Source of the DNA: Nesterenkonia marinintestina
GTDB lineage: Bacteria > Actinomycetota > Actinomycetes > Actinomycetales > Micrococcaceae
DNA length: 64,000 bases
Direction: 5' to 3'
Assembly: GCF_025420485.1 (NCBI RefSeq)
Contig: NZ_JAOEFD010000002.1
Coordinates: forward strand, 183,113-247,112
A program made the translations under genes and the position numbers. Shown here piece by piece: positions 26,828 to 36,479 of this stretch (the first letter of the stretch is position 1; each line of letters opens with the position of its first letter). The notes under the pieces were generated by a model. That model saw nothing but the letters and a program-made list of their open reading frames with translations. It had not been told where the DNA came from and searched no databases.

Positions 26828-27813
26828 CCGTCCGCCACCTCCTCACAGACCTCGACCTCACCCCCGGCGAGCTCACCGAGGTCCTCGACCTCGCCGACCA
26901 TCTCAAGGCCCACCCCTACGCGATCGAGGCCCTCGCCGGACCGCAGACGGTGGTGGTGATTTTCGACAAGACCTCCACCCGCACCCGAGTGTCCTTCGCC
27001 GCGGGGATCAGCGCGCTGGGGGGTTCGCCGCTGATCATCAACCCGGGGGAGGCGCAGCTGGGGCACAAGGAGTCCGTCGCGGACACGGCCGGGGTCCTGG
27101 GCCGGATGGTCTCCGCCGTGGTGTGGCGGACCTTCGCCCAGTCCGGGCTGGAGGACATGGCTCGGCACAGCCGGGTGCCCGTGGTCAATGCGCTCTCCGA
27201 CGACTACCACCCCTGTCAGCTGCTGGCCGACCTCCAGACGGTGCGCGAGCACCTCGGATCCCTGGCCGGACGGAGCCTGGCCTATCTGGGCGATGCGGGC
27301 AACAACATGGCCGCCTCCTATCTGCTGGCCTGTGCCAACGCAGGGATGGACGTACGGATCGCCGGTCCCGCGGGACACCTGCCGGACGACGACGTCGTCG
27401 CCGCCGCCCGGGAGCGCGCTGCCGACACCGGCGGTTCGGTGCTCGTGACGACGGAGCCCGCCCGCGCCCTCGACGGGGCCGAAGCGGTCGCCACAGATAC
27501 GTGGATCTCCATGGGGCAGGAGGAGGGGACGGTCGACAGGACGAGCCTGTTCGGCGACTACCGCATCGACGCCGAGGCCATGCGGCGGGCCGCCGAGGAT
27601 GCGATCGTGCTCCACTGCCTGCCGGCCTACCGGGGTGCCGAGATCGCCGCCGAGGTCATCGACGGACCGCAGTCGGTGGTGTTCGACGAGGCGGAGAACC
27701 GCCTCCATGCGCAGAAGGCCCTGCTCACCTGGCTGCTGGTGGAGTCCGGACTGGCCGATGCGGCGACGGCCGATGCCGTGGGCGCCGTCTGCCGGAGGGG
27801 GCACGACCGATGA
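26824..27813 (+). CDS. argF: Ornithine carbamoyltransferase
   Basis: A 329-residue transferase that forms citrulline from ornithine and carbamoyl phosphate. The carbamoyl-phosphate loop is KTSTRTRVSF, with HPCQLLADLQT and the ornithine-binding motif VLHCLPAYRG near the C-terminus. DTWISMGQE matches the SMG loop. Start overlaps argD by 4 nt and the end overlaps argR by 4 nt. Confidence 0.95.
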   Translation: MTVRHLLTDLDLTPGELTEVLDLADHLKAHPYAIEALAGPQTVVVIFDKTSTRTRVSFAAGISALGGSPLIINPGEAQLGHKESVADTAGVLGRMVSAVVWRTFAQSGLEDMARHSRVPVVNALSDDYHPCQLLADLQTVREHLGSLAGRSLAYLGDAGNNMAASYLLACANAGMDVRIAGPAGHLPDDDVVAAARERAADTGGSVLVTTEPARALDGAEAVATDTWISMGQEEGTVDRTSLFGDYRIDAEAMRRAAEDAIVLHCLPAYRGAEIAAEVIDGPQSVVFDEAENRLHAQKALLTWLLVESGLADAATADAVGAVCRRGHDR

Positions 27814-28319
27814 GCCCGACGGCACCGGTGACCAAGGCCGCACGCCACGCGAAGATCCGTGAGCTGATCACTCGGGGGAGCATCCGCTCGCAGGCGGACC
27901 TCGTCGCCGAGCTCGCCGACGACGGGGTCTCGGTCACGCAGGGGACCCTGTCCCGGGACCTCGTCGAACTCGGAGCCGCCCGCGTGCGCGCCGCCGACGG
28001 CGGCATGGTGTACGCCGTGCCAGGGGAGGGGCACCGCGGGGCGCTGCAGGCTGAGCTCTCGGCCGCGGAGACCACCGCTCGGCTGCGCAGCCTGTGCCGT
28101 GACCTGCTGCTCTCCGCCGAGGCCAGCGCGAACCTGGTCATCCTGCGCACACCCCCGGGTGCGGCCCAGTTCCTGGCCAGTGCCGTCGACAACTCCGGGT
28201 TGGACGAGGTGCTCGGAGCCATCGCCGGCGACGACACCATCATGCTGGTGACCCGGGACCCGGCCGGAGGTGCGGCGGTCGCCGCCCGGTTCGGCAGCTT
28301 CGCCGAGGGGCGGGGCTGA
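27810..28319 (+). CDS. argR: Arginine repressor
   Basis: A 169-residue regulator. The N-terminal winged helix is residues 10-80 (KIRELITRGSIRSQADLVAEL, then VTQGTLSRDLVELGAARV). The C-terminal arginine-binding, hexamerising domain contains LVILRTPPGAAQFLASAVDNSGLDEVLGAIAGDDTIMLVTRD. It should sense L-arginine and act at the AT-rich operators seen before argC and argG. It is the last gene of this arm of the arg cluster; argG does not follow directly as it usually does. Confidence 0.94.
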   Translation: MSPTAPVTKAARHAKIRELITRGSIRSQADLVAELADDGVSVTQGTLSRDLVELGAARVRAADGGMVYAVPGEGHRGALQAELSAAETTARLRSLCRDLLLSAEASANLVILRTPPGAAQFLASAVDNSGLDEVLGAIAGDDTIMLVTRDPAGGAAVAARFGSFAEGRG

Positions 28320-28357
28320 GGATCCGGGGCGGAGCCCAAGTTCTCATGATGCGAAAA

Positions 28358-28391
28358 TGTGTTTCCAATCACGCAACCTGTGTGTGATACT
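28358..28391 (+). promoter_or_regulatory. Promoter and CRP-like site of the purine catabolism operon
   Basis: -35 TTCCAA (28363-28368) and -10 GATACT (28386-28391) are spaced by 17 bp. TGTGTTTCCAATCACG (28358-28373) fits the CRP half-site layout and overlaps the -35. A weaker TGTGA lies over the -10. A leader of about 80 nt precedes the first ATG. Confidence 0.45.
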
Positions 28392-28475
28392 GACCACTTG
28401 AGAGTCATCCCGTGCTCCGGCCGTCGGAGAGCGGGCGGGCAGCAGCAGGTCCCAGCACGAACCAGGAGCACACGC

Positions 28476-29945
28476 ATGGCCGATCCTCTGCAGATCACCG
28501 TCAACGGTGAACTTCGCACCACCGAGGGGCTTCCGCCTCGGGTGAACCTCCTGGACTGGCTGCGGAGCCTCGGGCTCACCGGAGCCAAGGAGGGGTGCGC
28601 CGAGGGCGAATGCGGGGCCTGCGCGGTGCTCGTCGCCCGTCCGGACGGGCCGGAGCGATCGCGCTGGACCTCCGTCAACGCCTGTCTTCCTCCGGCCTCC
28701 TCCTTCGACGGCCAGGAGGTCGTCACCGCCGAGGGGCTCGGCACCGCCGGTGCCCCCGGCGTCTCCGAGGATCTGCACCCGGTCCAGCGGGAGATGGCCG
28801 AGCGCGGCGGCTCCCAGTGCGGCTACTGCACTCCCGGCTTCATCTGTTCGATGGCGGCCGAGTACTACCGTCCGGAACGCGCCCCCCGTGAGGACGGTGC
28901 CGACGCCCACTGCGGAGCCAACGGCTTCGACCTCCACGCCCTGAGCGGAAACCTCTGCCGATGCACCGGATACCGACCGATCCGCGATGCGGCCTATGAG
29001 CTCGGGGAGCCTGAGGGGGAGGACCCCCTCCGACGACGCCTGGGCCGTGGAGCCCCTGAGCCGCGCCCGATCACGGTCCGTTCCGAGGAGAGCGCCTTCA
29101 GCCGGCCGCGCACCTTCGAGGAGCTGCTCCGGGCCTATGCGGAGGAGACCGACGCCCTGCTCATGGCCGGTGCCACCGATCTGGGCGTCGAGAGCAACAT
29201 CCGCCACCTGCGTCCCCGACTGGTGCTCGCGATCGATCACCTCTCTGAGCTGCGCGAGCTCTCGTTCTCCGACGACGTCGTGCGGATCGGGTCCGGCGTG
29301 ACGCTCTCCGAGGTCGAGCGCCTCCTCGACGGTCGTGTGCCGCTGCTCGCCCAGCTCATGCCGCTGTTCGCCTCCCGCCTCATCCGCAACAGCGCGACCC
29401 TGGGCGGGAATCTGGGGACCGCGTCTCCGATCGGAGACGCCGCGCCCGTCCTGCTGGCCCTCGACGCCTCTCTGGTGCTGGCATCCGCAGAGGGCGAGCG
29501 CACCGTCCGACTCAGCGAATTCTTCACCGGCTACCGGGAGACCGTGATGGCGCCGGGCGAGCTGATCCGTGCCGTCGAGGTCCCGATGTCGCAGCTGCCG
29601 ACCACCGCCTTCTACAAGATCGCCAAGCGACGGTTCGACGACATCTCCGGAGTGGCCGTGGCCATCGCCGCAGACGTCGAGGACGGGACCTTCCGGGAGG
29701 TCCGGATCGGGCTCGGCGGTGTGGCGGCGACTCCGATCCGCGCCTCGGCCACGGAGGACGCGCTGCGGGGCCGACCGTGGACCGCCGAGACCATCGCCGA
29801 TGCCGCCGCAGTCATGGCCGGCGAAGGGACGCCGATGGACGATCTGCGGGCCAGCGCCCGCTACCGCTCAGCGATGCTGGAGGAGAGTCTGCCGAGGTTC
29901 TTCGCAGAGTTCGCAGCTGTGGAAGTGGAGGGAGCATCCCGATGA
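28476..29945 (+). CDS. xdhA: Xanthine dehydrogenase small subunit (2Fe-2S and FAD domains)
   Basis: A 489-residue subunit of the molybdenum hydroxylase that converts hypoxanthine to xanthine and urate. The N-terminal plant-type 2Fe-2S site is GCAEGECGACAVLV. The second cluster ligands are CGYCTPGF and LCRCTGYRP (near residues 115 and 165). The FAD domain starts around residue 205 with AGATDLGVE and contains NSATLGGNLGTASPIGDAAP, followed by the CO-dehydrogenase flavoprotein C-terminal domain. It is coupled to the large subunit by ATGA. Confidence 0.92.
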   Translation: MADPLQITVNGELRTTEGLPPRVNLLDWLRSLGLTGAKEGCAEGECGACAVLVARPDGPERSRWTSVNACLPPASSFDGQEVVTAEGLGTAGAPGVSEDLHPVQREMAERGGSQCGYCTPGFICSMAAEYYRPERAPREDGADAHCGANGFDLHALSGNLCRCTGYRPIRDAAYELGEPEGEDPLRRRLGRGAPEPRPITVRSEESAFSRPRTFEELLRAYAEETDALLMAGATDLGVESNIRHLRPRLVLAIDHLSELRELSFSDDVVRIGSGVTLSEVERLLDGRVPLLAQLMPLFASRLIRNSATLGGNLGTASPIGDAAPVLLALDASLVLASAEGERTVRLSEFFTGYRETVMAPGELIRAVEVPMSQLPTTAFYKIAKRRFDDISGVAVAIAADVEDGTFREVRIGLGGVAATPIRASATEDALRGRPWTAETIADAAAVMAGEGTPMDDLRASARYRSAMLEESLPRFFAEFAAVEVEGASR

Positions 29946-32365
29946 ACAGGACGCCAGAGACCGGATTCGGCCCGACCCGGGGTGCGGGGCGGGGAGTGGG
30001 CTCGCCGGAGTCCCATGAGAGCGCCGCTCAGCACGTGACGGGGACTGCGCTGTACACCGATGACATCGCCGTCGGCGACGGGCGGACGCTCCATGCGTGG
30101 CCCGTCCAGGCCCCCCACGCCCGTGCGGAGATCCTCTCGGTCGACGTCGAGCCGGCGCGCCGGGTCGAGGGCGTCGTCCGTGTGCTGACCGCCGAGGACG
30201 TGCCGGGAACGAACGACGCCGGGGTGAAGCAGGACGAGCCGCTGTTCCCCGACACGGTGGAGTTCTACGGCCACGCCGTCTGCTGGGTGCTGGGGGAGAC
30301 CACGGAGGCCGCCCGTCGAGGAGCGGAGGCGGTCAGCGTCGAGTACGAACCGCTCGACTCCCTGGTCACCCTGTCCGAGGCCATCGAGGCGGGCAGCTTC
30401 CAGGGGCGACGCCCCGTGCTCTCCAAGGGGGACGCGGCCGCCGGACTCGAGCGCTCGGCCCGCCGCTTCTCCGGATCCTTCGAGTTCGGAGGCCAGGACC
30501 ACTTCTACCTGGAGACGCACGCCTCGTTCGCCTTCGTCGACGAGGGCGGACAGGTGATGGTGCACTGTTCGACCCAGCACCCCACCGAGACCCAGGAGAT
30601 CGTCGCGCACGTCCTCGACCTCGCCAGCCATGAGGTGACTGTCCAGTCCCTCCGCATGGGAGGTGCGTTCGGCGGCAAGGAGATGCAGCCGCACGGCTTC
30701 GCGGCCGTCGCGGCCCTCGGCGCCACGCTCACCGGCCGACCGGTCCGCCTGCGACTGACCCGGACCCAGGACATGACGATGACCGGAAAGCGTCATCCCT
30801 TCGCCGCCGACTGGGAGGTCGGCTTCGACGACGACGGCCATCTGACGGCGCTGCGCGCCACCATCACCTCGGACGGCGGCTGGGCCCTGGACCTCTCCGA
30901 GCCGGTGCTGTCCCGGGCGCTGTGCCACATCGACAACGCCTATTCGATCCCCGACGTCGAGGTGCAGGGGCGGATCGCCCGGACGAACAAGACCTCGCAG
31001 ACCGCCTTCCGAGGCTTCGGCGGCCCCCAGGGGATGCTCATCATCGAAGACATCCTGGGACGGTGCGCCCCTGCGCTGGGCGTGGCCCCCGACGAACTGC
31101 GGCGTCGCAACCTCTACAGCGCCGGCGACATCACCCCGTACGGGCAGCCGGTGCGCCACGCGGAGCGCCTCGAGGACCTCTGGGGGCAGCTGGAGGAGCG
31201 CGGCGACGCCGACCGCCGTCGCCGGGAGATCGAGGAGTTCAATGCGGCGAACCCGCACACCAAGCGGGCGATGGCGCTGACTCCGGTGAAGTTCGGGATC
31301 TCCTTCAACTTCACCGCCTTCAACCAGGGCGGCGCCCTCGTCCACGTCTACAGGGACGGCTCGGTGCTGATCAACCACGGTGGGACCGAGATGGGTCAGG
31401 GGCTGCACACGAAGATGCGGCAGGTCGCGGCCACCGCCCTGGGAGTGCCCCTGGGACGCGTGCGGCTGGCTCCGACCCGTACGGACAAGGTCCCCAACAC
31501 CTCCGCCACGGCGGCGAGCTCCGGCGCGGACCTCAACGGAGGTGCCGTGAAGGACGCCTGCGAACAGATCCGTGGACGGCTGGCCGAGGTGGCCGGGCGT
31601 CGGCTCGGCGTCCACACCGAGGACGTCCGCTTCTCCGAAGGCACGGTGATCGGGCTGGGACAGGGCAGCATGACGTTCGACGAGGTCGTCCGGGACGCGT
31701 ACTTCCAACGGGTCCAGCTCTTCGCCGCCGGGTACTACCGGACCCAGGGCCTGCACTGGGACGCCGCGCGGATGCAGGGGGAGCCGTTCAAGTACTTCGC
31801 CTACGGCGTCGCGCTCAGCGAGGTCGAGGTCGACGGCTTCACCGGCGCATACCGGCTGCTGCGCACCGACATCGTCCACGACGTCGGTGACTCCCTGTCG
31901 CCGCTGGTGGATGTGGGACAGGTGGAGGGCGGCTTCCTCCAGGGCGTCGGCTGGCTGACCCTCGAGGAGCTGCGCTGGGACGTCTCCGAGGGCGAGCGTC
32001 GCGGCCGCGTCCTGTCGCAGGCCGCCAGCACCTATAAGCTTCCGAGCTTCTCTGAGATGCCGGAGCACCTGAAGGTCCACCTCTATGAGCGCGCCACCGA
32101 GACCGGGGTGGTCTACGGCTCCAAGGCGGTCGGTGAGCCTCCTCTGATGCTGGCCTTCAGCGTCCGAGAGGCCCTGCGGTCCGCCGTGGCTGCCTTCGGC
32201 CCGGGCGACGTCGAGGTCGACCTCGGCTGCCCGTCGACCCCGGAGGAGGTCTTCTGGGCCGTCCGGAGGGCTCGCGAGGCGCGGCGGACGACGCGCGACC
32301 ACGCGGCCCCCCGAGCCGGTGCGTCGGCCGAGTCCGCTCCGGCCCCCGCCGCGGTCCGCGGCTGA
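29942..32365 (+). CDS. xdhB: Xanthine dehydrogenase large subunit (molybdopterin-binding)
   Basis: An 807-residue Mo-cofactor subunit. MGGAFGGKEMQPHGFAAVAALGA and TAFRGFGGPQGMLIIEDIL are the molybdopterin contacts. NHGGTEMGQGLHTKMRQVAATAL binds the cofactor, and the catalytic Glu is in YGSKAVGEPPLMLAF near residue 725. The motif order is typical of XdhB. The mono-oxo/sulfido cofactor it needs is sulfurated with help from XdhC, encoded next. An Ala/Arg-rich tail of about 35 residues follows the conserved core. Confidence 0.93.
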   Translation: MNRTPETGFGPTRGAGRGVGSPESHESAAQHVTGTALYTDDIAVGDGRTLHAWPVQAPHARAEILSVDVEPARRVEGVVRVLTAEDVPGTNDAGVKQDEPLFPDTVEFYGHAVCWVLGETTEAARRGAEAVSVEYEPLDSLVTLSEAIEAGSFQGRRPVLSKGDAAAGLERSARRFSGSFEFGGQDHFYLETHASFAFVDEGGQVMVHCSTQHPTETQEIVAHVLDLASHEVTVQSLRMGGAFGGKEMQPHGFAAVAALGATLTGRPVRLRLTRTQDMTMTGKRHPFAADWEVGFDDDGHLTALRATITSDGGWALDLSEPVLSRALCHIDNAYSIPDVEVQGRIARTNKTSQTAFRGFGGPQGMLIIEDILGRCAPALGVAPDELRRRNLYSAGDITPYGQPVRHAERLEDLWGQLEERGDADRRRREIEEFNAANPHTKRAMALTPVKFGISFNFTAFNQGGALVHVYRDGSVLINHGGTEMGQGLHTKMRQVAATALGVPLGRVRLAPTRTDKVPNTSATAASSGADLNGGAVKDACEQIRGRLAEVAGRRLGVHTEDVRFSEGTVIGLGQGSMTFDEVVRDAYFQRVQLFAAGYYRTQGLHWDAARMQGEPFKYFAYGVALSEVEVDGFTGAYRLLRTDIVHDVGDSLSPLVDVGQVEGGFLQGVGWLTLEELRWDVSEGERRGRVLSQAASTYKLPSFSEMPEHLKVHLYERATETGVVYGSKAVGEPPLMLAFSVREALRSAVAAFGPGDVEVDLGCPSTPEEVFWAVRRAREARRTTRDHAAPRAGASAESAPAPAAVRG

Positions 32366-32384
32366 AGCGGCGCGGAGCGGCTGC

Positions 32385-33209
32385 ATGGAGTGGATCGATG
32401 CGCTCGCCGACGTGCGGGCGGAGGGCCGTCCGGCGGTGCTGGTGACCCTCGCCGAGGTCCGTGGCCACGCCCCGCGTCAGGCCGGCGCGAAGATGCTGGT
32501 CACCCGGGACGGGACGTGGGACAGCATCGGAGGCGGAAACCTCGAGGAGGCCGCGGCGGTGCGCGCCCGAGGCATGCTCGCCTCCGGTGCCTCGACGCCG
32601 CAGCTGGAGGAGATCGCTCTGAACGAGCACGCCCGCGCCGAACACGGGCTGCAGTGCTGCGGAGGAGTGGTGAAGGTGCTGCTCGAACCGATCGCCCCTC
32701 CGCGTCCGATCGCGCTCTTCGGCCTCGGCCACGTCGGCTCCGAGGCGGCCCGCATCTTCTCGCGCATGCCCGTCGCACTCCATCTGGTCGACACCCGCGA
32801 GGAATACGCGGCCGCGGCACGGCGCGAGCATGTCTCCGGCGGGCAGGCCGATGTCACCGTCCACCACCCGACGGCACCCGAGAGCGTGCTCAGGGACCTT
32901 CCGGACGACACCTATGTGCTGATCCTGACCCACGACCACGCTGAGGACCTCTTCCTCTGCGAGGCGGCGCTGGAGCGGATGGATCGTGGCGAGCTGAACC
33001 ATGTGGGCGTCATCGGGTCGTCGGCCAAGTGGGCCCGATTCCGCAAGAGGCTGCGGGAGGCGGGCCACGACGACGAGCTCATCTCTGAGATCCGATGCCC
33101 GATCGGGCTCTCCGAGGTCCCGGGGAAGAGCCCGACGTCCATCGCCGTGAGCATGGCCGCCGAGTACCTGAGCCGGGTCGGCTCCGCCGACGCAGAGAAG
33201 GGTGAGTGA
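32385..33209 (+). CDS. xdhC: Xanthine dehydrogenase accessory protein XdhC
   Basis: A 274-residue chaperone that binds Mo-cofactor, promotes its sulfuration and inserts it into xanthine dehydrogenase. XdhC/CoxI N-terminal features: GHAPRQAGAKMLVTRDGTWDSIGGGNLEE and LQCCGGVVKVLLE. The C-terminal Rossmann half has ALFGLGHVGSEAARIF and VGVIGSSAKWARFRKRLREAG. It lies 19 nt after xdhB; GTGA at its end touches the deaminase gene. Confidence 0.92.
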   Translation: MEWIDALADVRAEGRPAVLVTLAEVRGHAPRQAGAKMLVTRDGTWDSIGGGNLEEAAAVRARGMLASGASTPQLEEIALNEHARAEHGLQCCGGVVKVLLEPIAPPRPIALFGLGHVGSEAARIFSRMPVALHLVDTREEYAAAARREHVSGGQADVTVHHPTAPESVLRDLPDDTYVLILTHDHAEDLFLCEAALERMDRGELNHVGVIGSSAKWARFRKRLREAGHDDELISEIRCPIGLSEVPGKSPTSIAVSMAAEYLSRVGSADAEKGE

Positions 33210-33214
33210 GATCC

Positions 33215-34552
33215 ATGACCATCTACCTCAGCACCGTCATCGACACGCCGGGAGCGTTCGGTGAGGCCGAACGGGTCCGCAGTGCGGAGGACTGCGCCCT
33301 CGTCGTCGACGACGGAGTGATCGTCGCGCGCCTCGACGCCGCGGAGGCGGCGGACCGGTTCCCCGAGCACGAGGTCGTCGATCTCCGCGACGGAATCCTG
33401 TTCCCCGGCCTCGTCGACACCCACGTGCACTTTCCGCAGGTGCGGGCCATCGGAGGGCTGGGCATGCCGCTCCTCGAGTGGCTCGAGCGCTGTGCGCTGC
33501 CCGAAGAGGTCCGCCTGTCGGACGTCGACTACGCCCGCGCCGTCGCCGGTGACTTCGTCCGAGGCCTGGTCGACGCCGGCACCACGACGGCGCTGGTGTT
33601 CGGTTCGCACTTCCCCGACGCCGTCGACGCCCTGTTCGCCACGGCCTCGGAGGTCGGGGTCAGAGTCACCTCGGGACTGGTCGTCAGCGACAGGATCCTG
33701 CCCGAGCAGCTGCTGGTGACGCCCGAACGCGCCGCGTCCGCCTCGGCGGCGCTGGCCGACCGCTGGCACGGAGAGGGGCGCCTGAGGTACGCGGTGACGC
33801 CTCGGTTCTCGCTCTCGGCCTCCGACGACATGCTCGCAGCCTGCGGCGGGGTCGCGGACGACCTGTGGTTCACCTCCCACGTGAACGAGAATCCCACGGA
33901 GATCGTCGAGGTGGGTCGTCTCTTCCCCGAGGCCGACCGCTACGTCGACACCTACGACCGCCACGGGCTGCTGGACGAGAGGTCGGTCCTGGCGCACAAC
34001 GTGCATCCCACGGCCGCGGAGCTCGGAGTGCTCTCGGAGCGGGGCACCGCCGTCGCCCACTGTCCGACCTCGAACTTCTCACTGGGAAGCGGCCTCTTCC
34101 CGCTGCGCGAGCACCTCGAGGCCGGGGTGCGAGTGGCGCTCGGCTCCGACGTCGGAGCGGGGACGGGATTCAGCATCCTGCAGGAGGGGCTGCAGGCCTA
34201 CTTCGGCCAGCGCCTGCTCGGGCCGGAGGGCCGGCCGCTCGCTCCGGCGGACCTGCTGCATCTGGCCACCCGGTCCGGAGCCGAGGCGCTCGGGCTCGCA
34301 GAGACCGTCGGTGACCTCTCCGTCGGGCGCGAGTTCGACGCGATCTGGGTGAGGCCGCCCGGTGGGGGCACGCTGCGGCGGCTCGTCGACAGCGCAGTCG
34401 ACGCCGACGATGCCGTGGCCAAGATCTTCGCCGTGGCCGGACCGTCCGACATCGCTGCGGTGTGGGTGGGCGGGGACCGGGTCTCCGGCGCGACGAGCGA
34501 ATCGACGCGAGGATCGATGACCGAAGCGACGCCGAAGCGACGCACCAACTGA
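33215..34552 (+). CDS. guaD: Guanine deaminase
   Basis: A 445-residue amidohydrolase converting guanine to xanthine, the substrate of the dehydrogenase encoded upstream. Metal ligands appear in LVDTHVHFPQVRAIGG (HxH) and in the later His segments FTSHVNENPTEI, VLAHNVHPTAAELG and ALGSDVGAG with the catalytic Asp. HCPTSNFSLGSGLFPLR is diagnostic of GuaD. The ATG at 33215 with GGGTGAG 8 nt upstream is preferred. An in-frame GTG at 33206 is the alternative. Confidence 0.93.
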   Translation: MTIYLSTVIDTPGAFGEAERVRSAEDCALVVDDGVIVARLDAAEAADRFPEHEVVDLRDGILFPGLVDTHVHFPQVRAIGGLGMPLLEWLERCALPEEVRLSDVDYARAVAGDFVRGLVDAGTTTALVFGSHFPDAVDALFATASEVGVRVTSGLVVSDRILPEQLLVTPERAASASAALADRWHGEGRLRYAVTPRFSLSASDDMLAACGGVADDLWFTSHVNENPTEIVEVGRLFPEADRYVDTYDRHGLLDERSVLAHNVHPTAAELGVLSERGTAVAHCPTSNFSLGSGLFPLREHLEAGVRVALGSDVGAGTGFSILQEGLQAYFGQRLLGPEGRPLAPADLLHLATRSGAEALGLAETVGDLSVGREFDAIWVRPPGGGTLRRLVDSAVDADDAVAKIFAVAGPSDIAAVWVGGDRVSGATSESTRGSMTEATPKRRTN

Positions 34553-34586
34553 GGAACGCCGAGTCCGGTGGGAAGAGGGAACCGTG

Positions 34587-36044
34587 ATGGACGAGAGCAC
34601 CGAGCCTGAGACGCACGACCGGCGACGCAGGGAGGCCGAGCCTCCTGGACCCGGCGCACCCGGCGGGAGCCGTGGGCGGCCTAGGGGGCGCCTCTTCGGC
34701 GTCCTCGACCGCTACTTCGGGCTGACCGAGGCCGGCAGCACGATCCCGCGCGAGGCCCGTGCGGGCCTGGTGACCTTCCTGACGATGAGCTACGTGCTGT
34801 TCGTGAACCCCCAGGTGCTGGGGGCGGCGATCGACGTGCCGGGCGCACAGGTCCAGCTGCTCATGGCGACCGCGCTGGCCGCCTGCTTCGGCTGTCTGGT
34901 GATGGGCGTCTTCGCCCGCTACCCGTTCGCCCAGGCGCCGGGCATGGGTCTCAATGCGTTCTTCTCCTACACCGTCGTGCTCGGTATGGGCCTCTCGTGG
35001 GAGACCGCACTCGGTGCGGTGTTCATCTCCGGGGTCCTGTTCATCGTGCTCAGCGTCCTCGGGGTCCGGCAGGCCATCGTGATGGCGATCCCCGACAGCC
35101 TCAAGCTGGCGATCATGGCCGGGATCGGATGCTTCCTGGCGTTCCTGGGCATGCGCAACGCCGGGCTGGTGGTCACCGACGAAGCGACGCTGGTGACCCT
35201 CGGGGACCTCGGGGAGCCGACGGCGTGGCTGGCACTGGTGGGGCTCGGCCTGACCGCGATCTTCCTGCAGCTCAGGCTCAAGGGGGCGCTGCTGTGGGGC
35301 ATCGCCCTGACCTCCTTCATCGCCGTGGTGAGCAGGGCCGAGGTCTATGACACCGGCGAGGACTCGCTGAGCGTGTTCCCCGGCTTCACCCAGGGCGTGG
35401 TCTCCACACCGGTGTGGCCCTCCGACCTCGTCGGTCAGATGGATCTGGCGGGCGCACTCGGGATCGGGATCTTCAACGTGATCTTCACGTTCTTCTTCGT
35501 GAACTTCTTCGATGCGACCGGCACGCTGACCGGCCTCTCGCAGAAGGCCGGGTACCTGGACAGCCGGGGCAACATGCCCCGGGCGAAGACCACCTTCTCC
35601 ATGGACGGACTCGCCTCCATGTTCGGCGCGTTCGTGGGGACGTCCACCACCGGCACGTACGTGGAGAGCGCCTCGGGGATCCAGGACGGCGGGCGCACCG
35701 GGATCACCTCGGTGGTGACGGCGATGCTCTTCGTCGCGGCGATGTTCTTCTGGCCCCTGGTCACGGTCGTCCCGGGGGCGGCCACGGCTCCGGTGCTCAT
35801 CCTGGTGGGAGCGATGATGATGGACGGCATCCGCCACATCAACTGGGACGAAGTCTCCGAGGGTGTGCCGTCGTTCCTGACGATCCTGGCGATGCCGCTG
35901 ACGTTCTCCATCGCCGACGGCGTCAGCGTGGGCATCATCAGCTTCTGCGTGATCAAGCTGTGCACCGGAGGATTCCGGCACGTGAACTTCGTGCTCTACA
36001 TCGTGGCCGCGCTGCTGATCCTCAGATACATCTTCTTCAGCTGA
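34587..36044 (+). CDS. NCS2 family hypoxanthine/guanine permease (AzgA-like)
   Basis: A 485-residue inner-membrane purine transporter with about 12-14 hydrophobic segments. A 40-residue charged N-terminus precedes the AzgA hallmark REARAGLVTFLTMSYVLFVNP. APGMGLNAFFSYTVV, IFTFFFVNFFDATGTL and GTSTTGTYVESASGIQDGGRTG form the substrate-site motifs. Its position after xdhABC and guaD indicates import of guanine/hypoxanthine for degradation. ATG at 34587 chosen; a GTG directly before it is equally possible. The end overlaps the ankyrin gene convergently by 8 bp. Confidence 0.9.
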   Translation: MDESTEPETHDRRRREAEPPGPGAPGGSRGRPRGRLFGVLDRYFGLTEAGSTIPREARAGLVTFLTMSYVLFVNPQVLGAAIDVPGAQVQLLMATALAACFGCLVMGVFARYPFAQAPGMGLNAFFSYTVVLGMGLSWETALGAVFISGVLFIVLSVLGVRQAIVMAIPDSLKLAIMAGIGCFLAFLGMRNAGLVVTDEATLVTLGDLGEPTAWLALVGLGLTAIFLQLRLKGALLWGIALTSFIAVVSRAEVYDTGEDSLSVFPGFTQGVVSTPVWPSDLVGQMDLAGALGIGIFNVIFTFFFVNFFDATGTLTGLSQKAGYLDSRGNMPRAKTTFSMDGLASMFGAFVGTSTTGTYVESASGIQDGGRTGITSVVTAMLFVAAMFFWPLVTVVPGAATAPVLILVGAMMMDGIRHINWDEVSEGVPSFLTILAMPLTFSIADGVSVGIISFCVIKLCTGGFRHVNFVLYIVAALLILRYIFFS

Positions 36045-36477
36045 CGGGCCCGGTCGGCCGCTGCTCGAGCAGCCGGCGCATCTCCGGGAGGTCGAACATC
36101 TCGGTCACCGAGTGCGGACTCTGCCCCTCGTGGTACGGGTCTGCGCCTGCGGCCAACAGACGCCGGACGTTGTCCTCGTGCTGGAGGAACACCGCGCAGG
36201 TGAGGGCGGACTGACCGCGGTCGTTCAGGCGGTGGACGTCGGCGTTCCGGGCCAGCAGGCCCTCGACGAGGGCGTCGTGGCCGTTGTAGGTGGCCAGGAT
36301 CAGCAGAGTGTCGCCGTTGGAGTTCGAGAGGTTCACCGGGATCCCCTGATCCACCAGGCCGAGCAGATCCTCGCCGCGGCCCTGCCGCGCGAGGTCGAAC
36401 ATGGAGTTCAGGAAGTCGAGCTGTTCGTCGGTGAGTTCGGGGACGGCGCCGTCGGTGCCTGCGGCCTGATCTGACAT
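36037..36477 (-). CDS. Ankyrin repeat protein
   Basis: A 146-residue soluble protein with about three ankyrin repeats: GDTLLILATYNGHDALVEGLLARNAD, then GQSALTCAVFLQHEDNVRRLLAAGAD, then a degenerate third. Such modules bind proteins; no enzymatic part is seen. The ATG lies two bases after the modC stop, so it can be read as the last gene of the molybdate operon, yet a -10 box inside modC points to a separate leaderless transcript as well. Role in molybdate uptake unknown. Confidence 0.85.
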   Translation of the reverse strand: MSDQAAGTDGAVPELTDEQLDFLNSMFDLARQGRGEDLLGLVDQGIPVNLSNSNGDTLLILATYNGHDALVEGLLARNADVHRLNDRGQSALTCAVFLQHEDNVRRLLAAGADPYHEGQSPHSVTEMFDLPEMRRLLEQRPTGPVS

Positions 36478-36479
36478 GG

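Noticed and set aside
29861..32386. An 841-codon minus-strand open frame opposite xdhB
   Set aside because: Antisense shadow of a certain gene; no motif or plausible start site.
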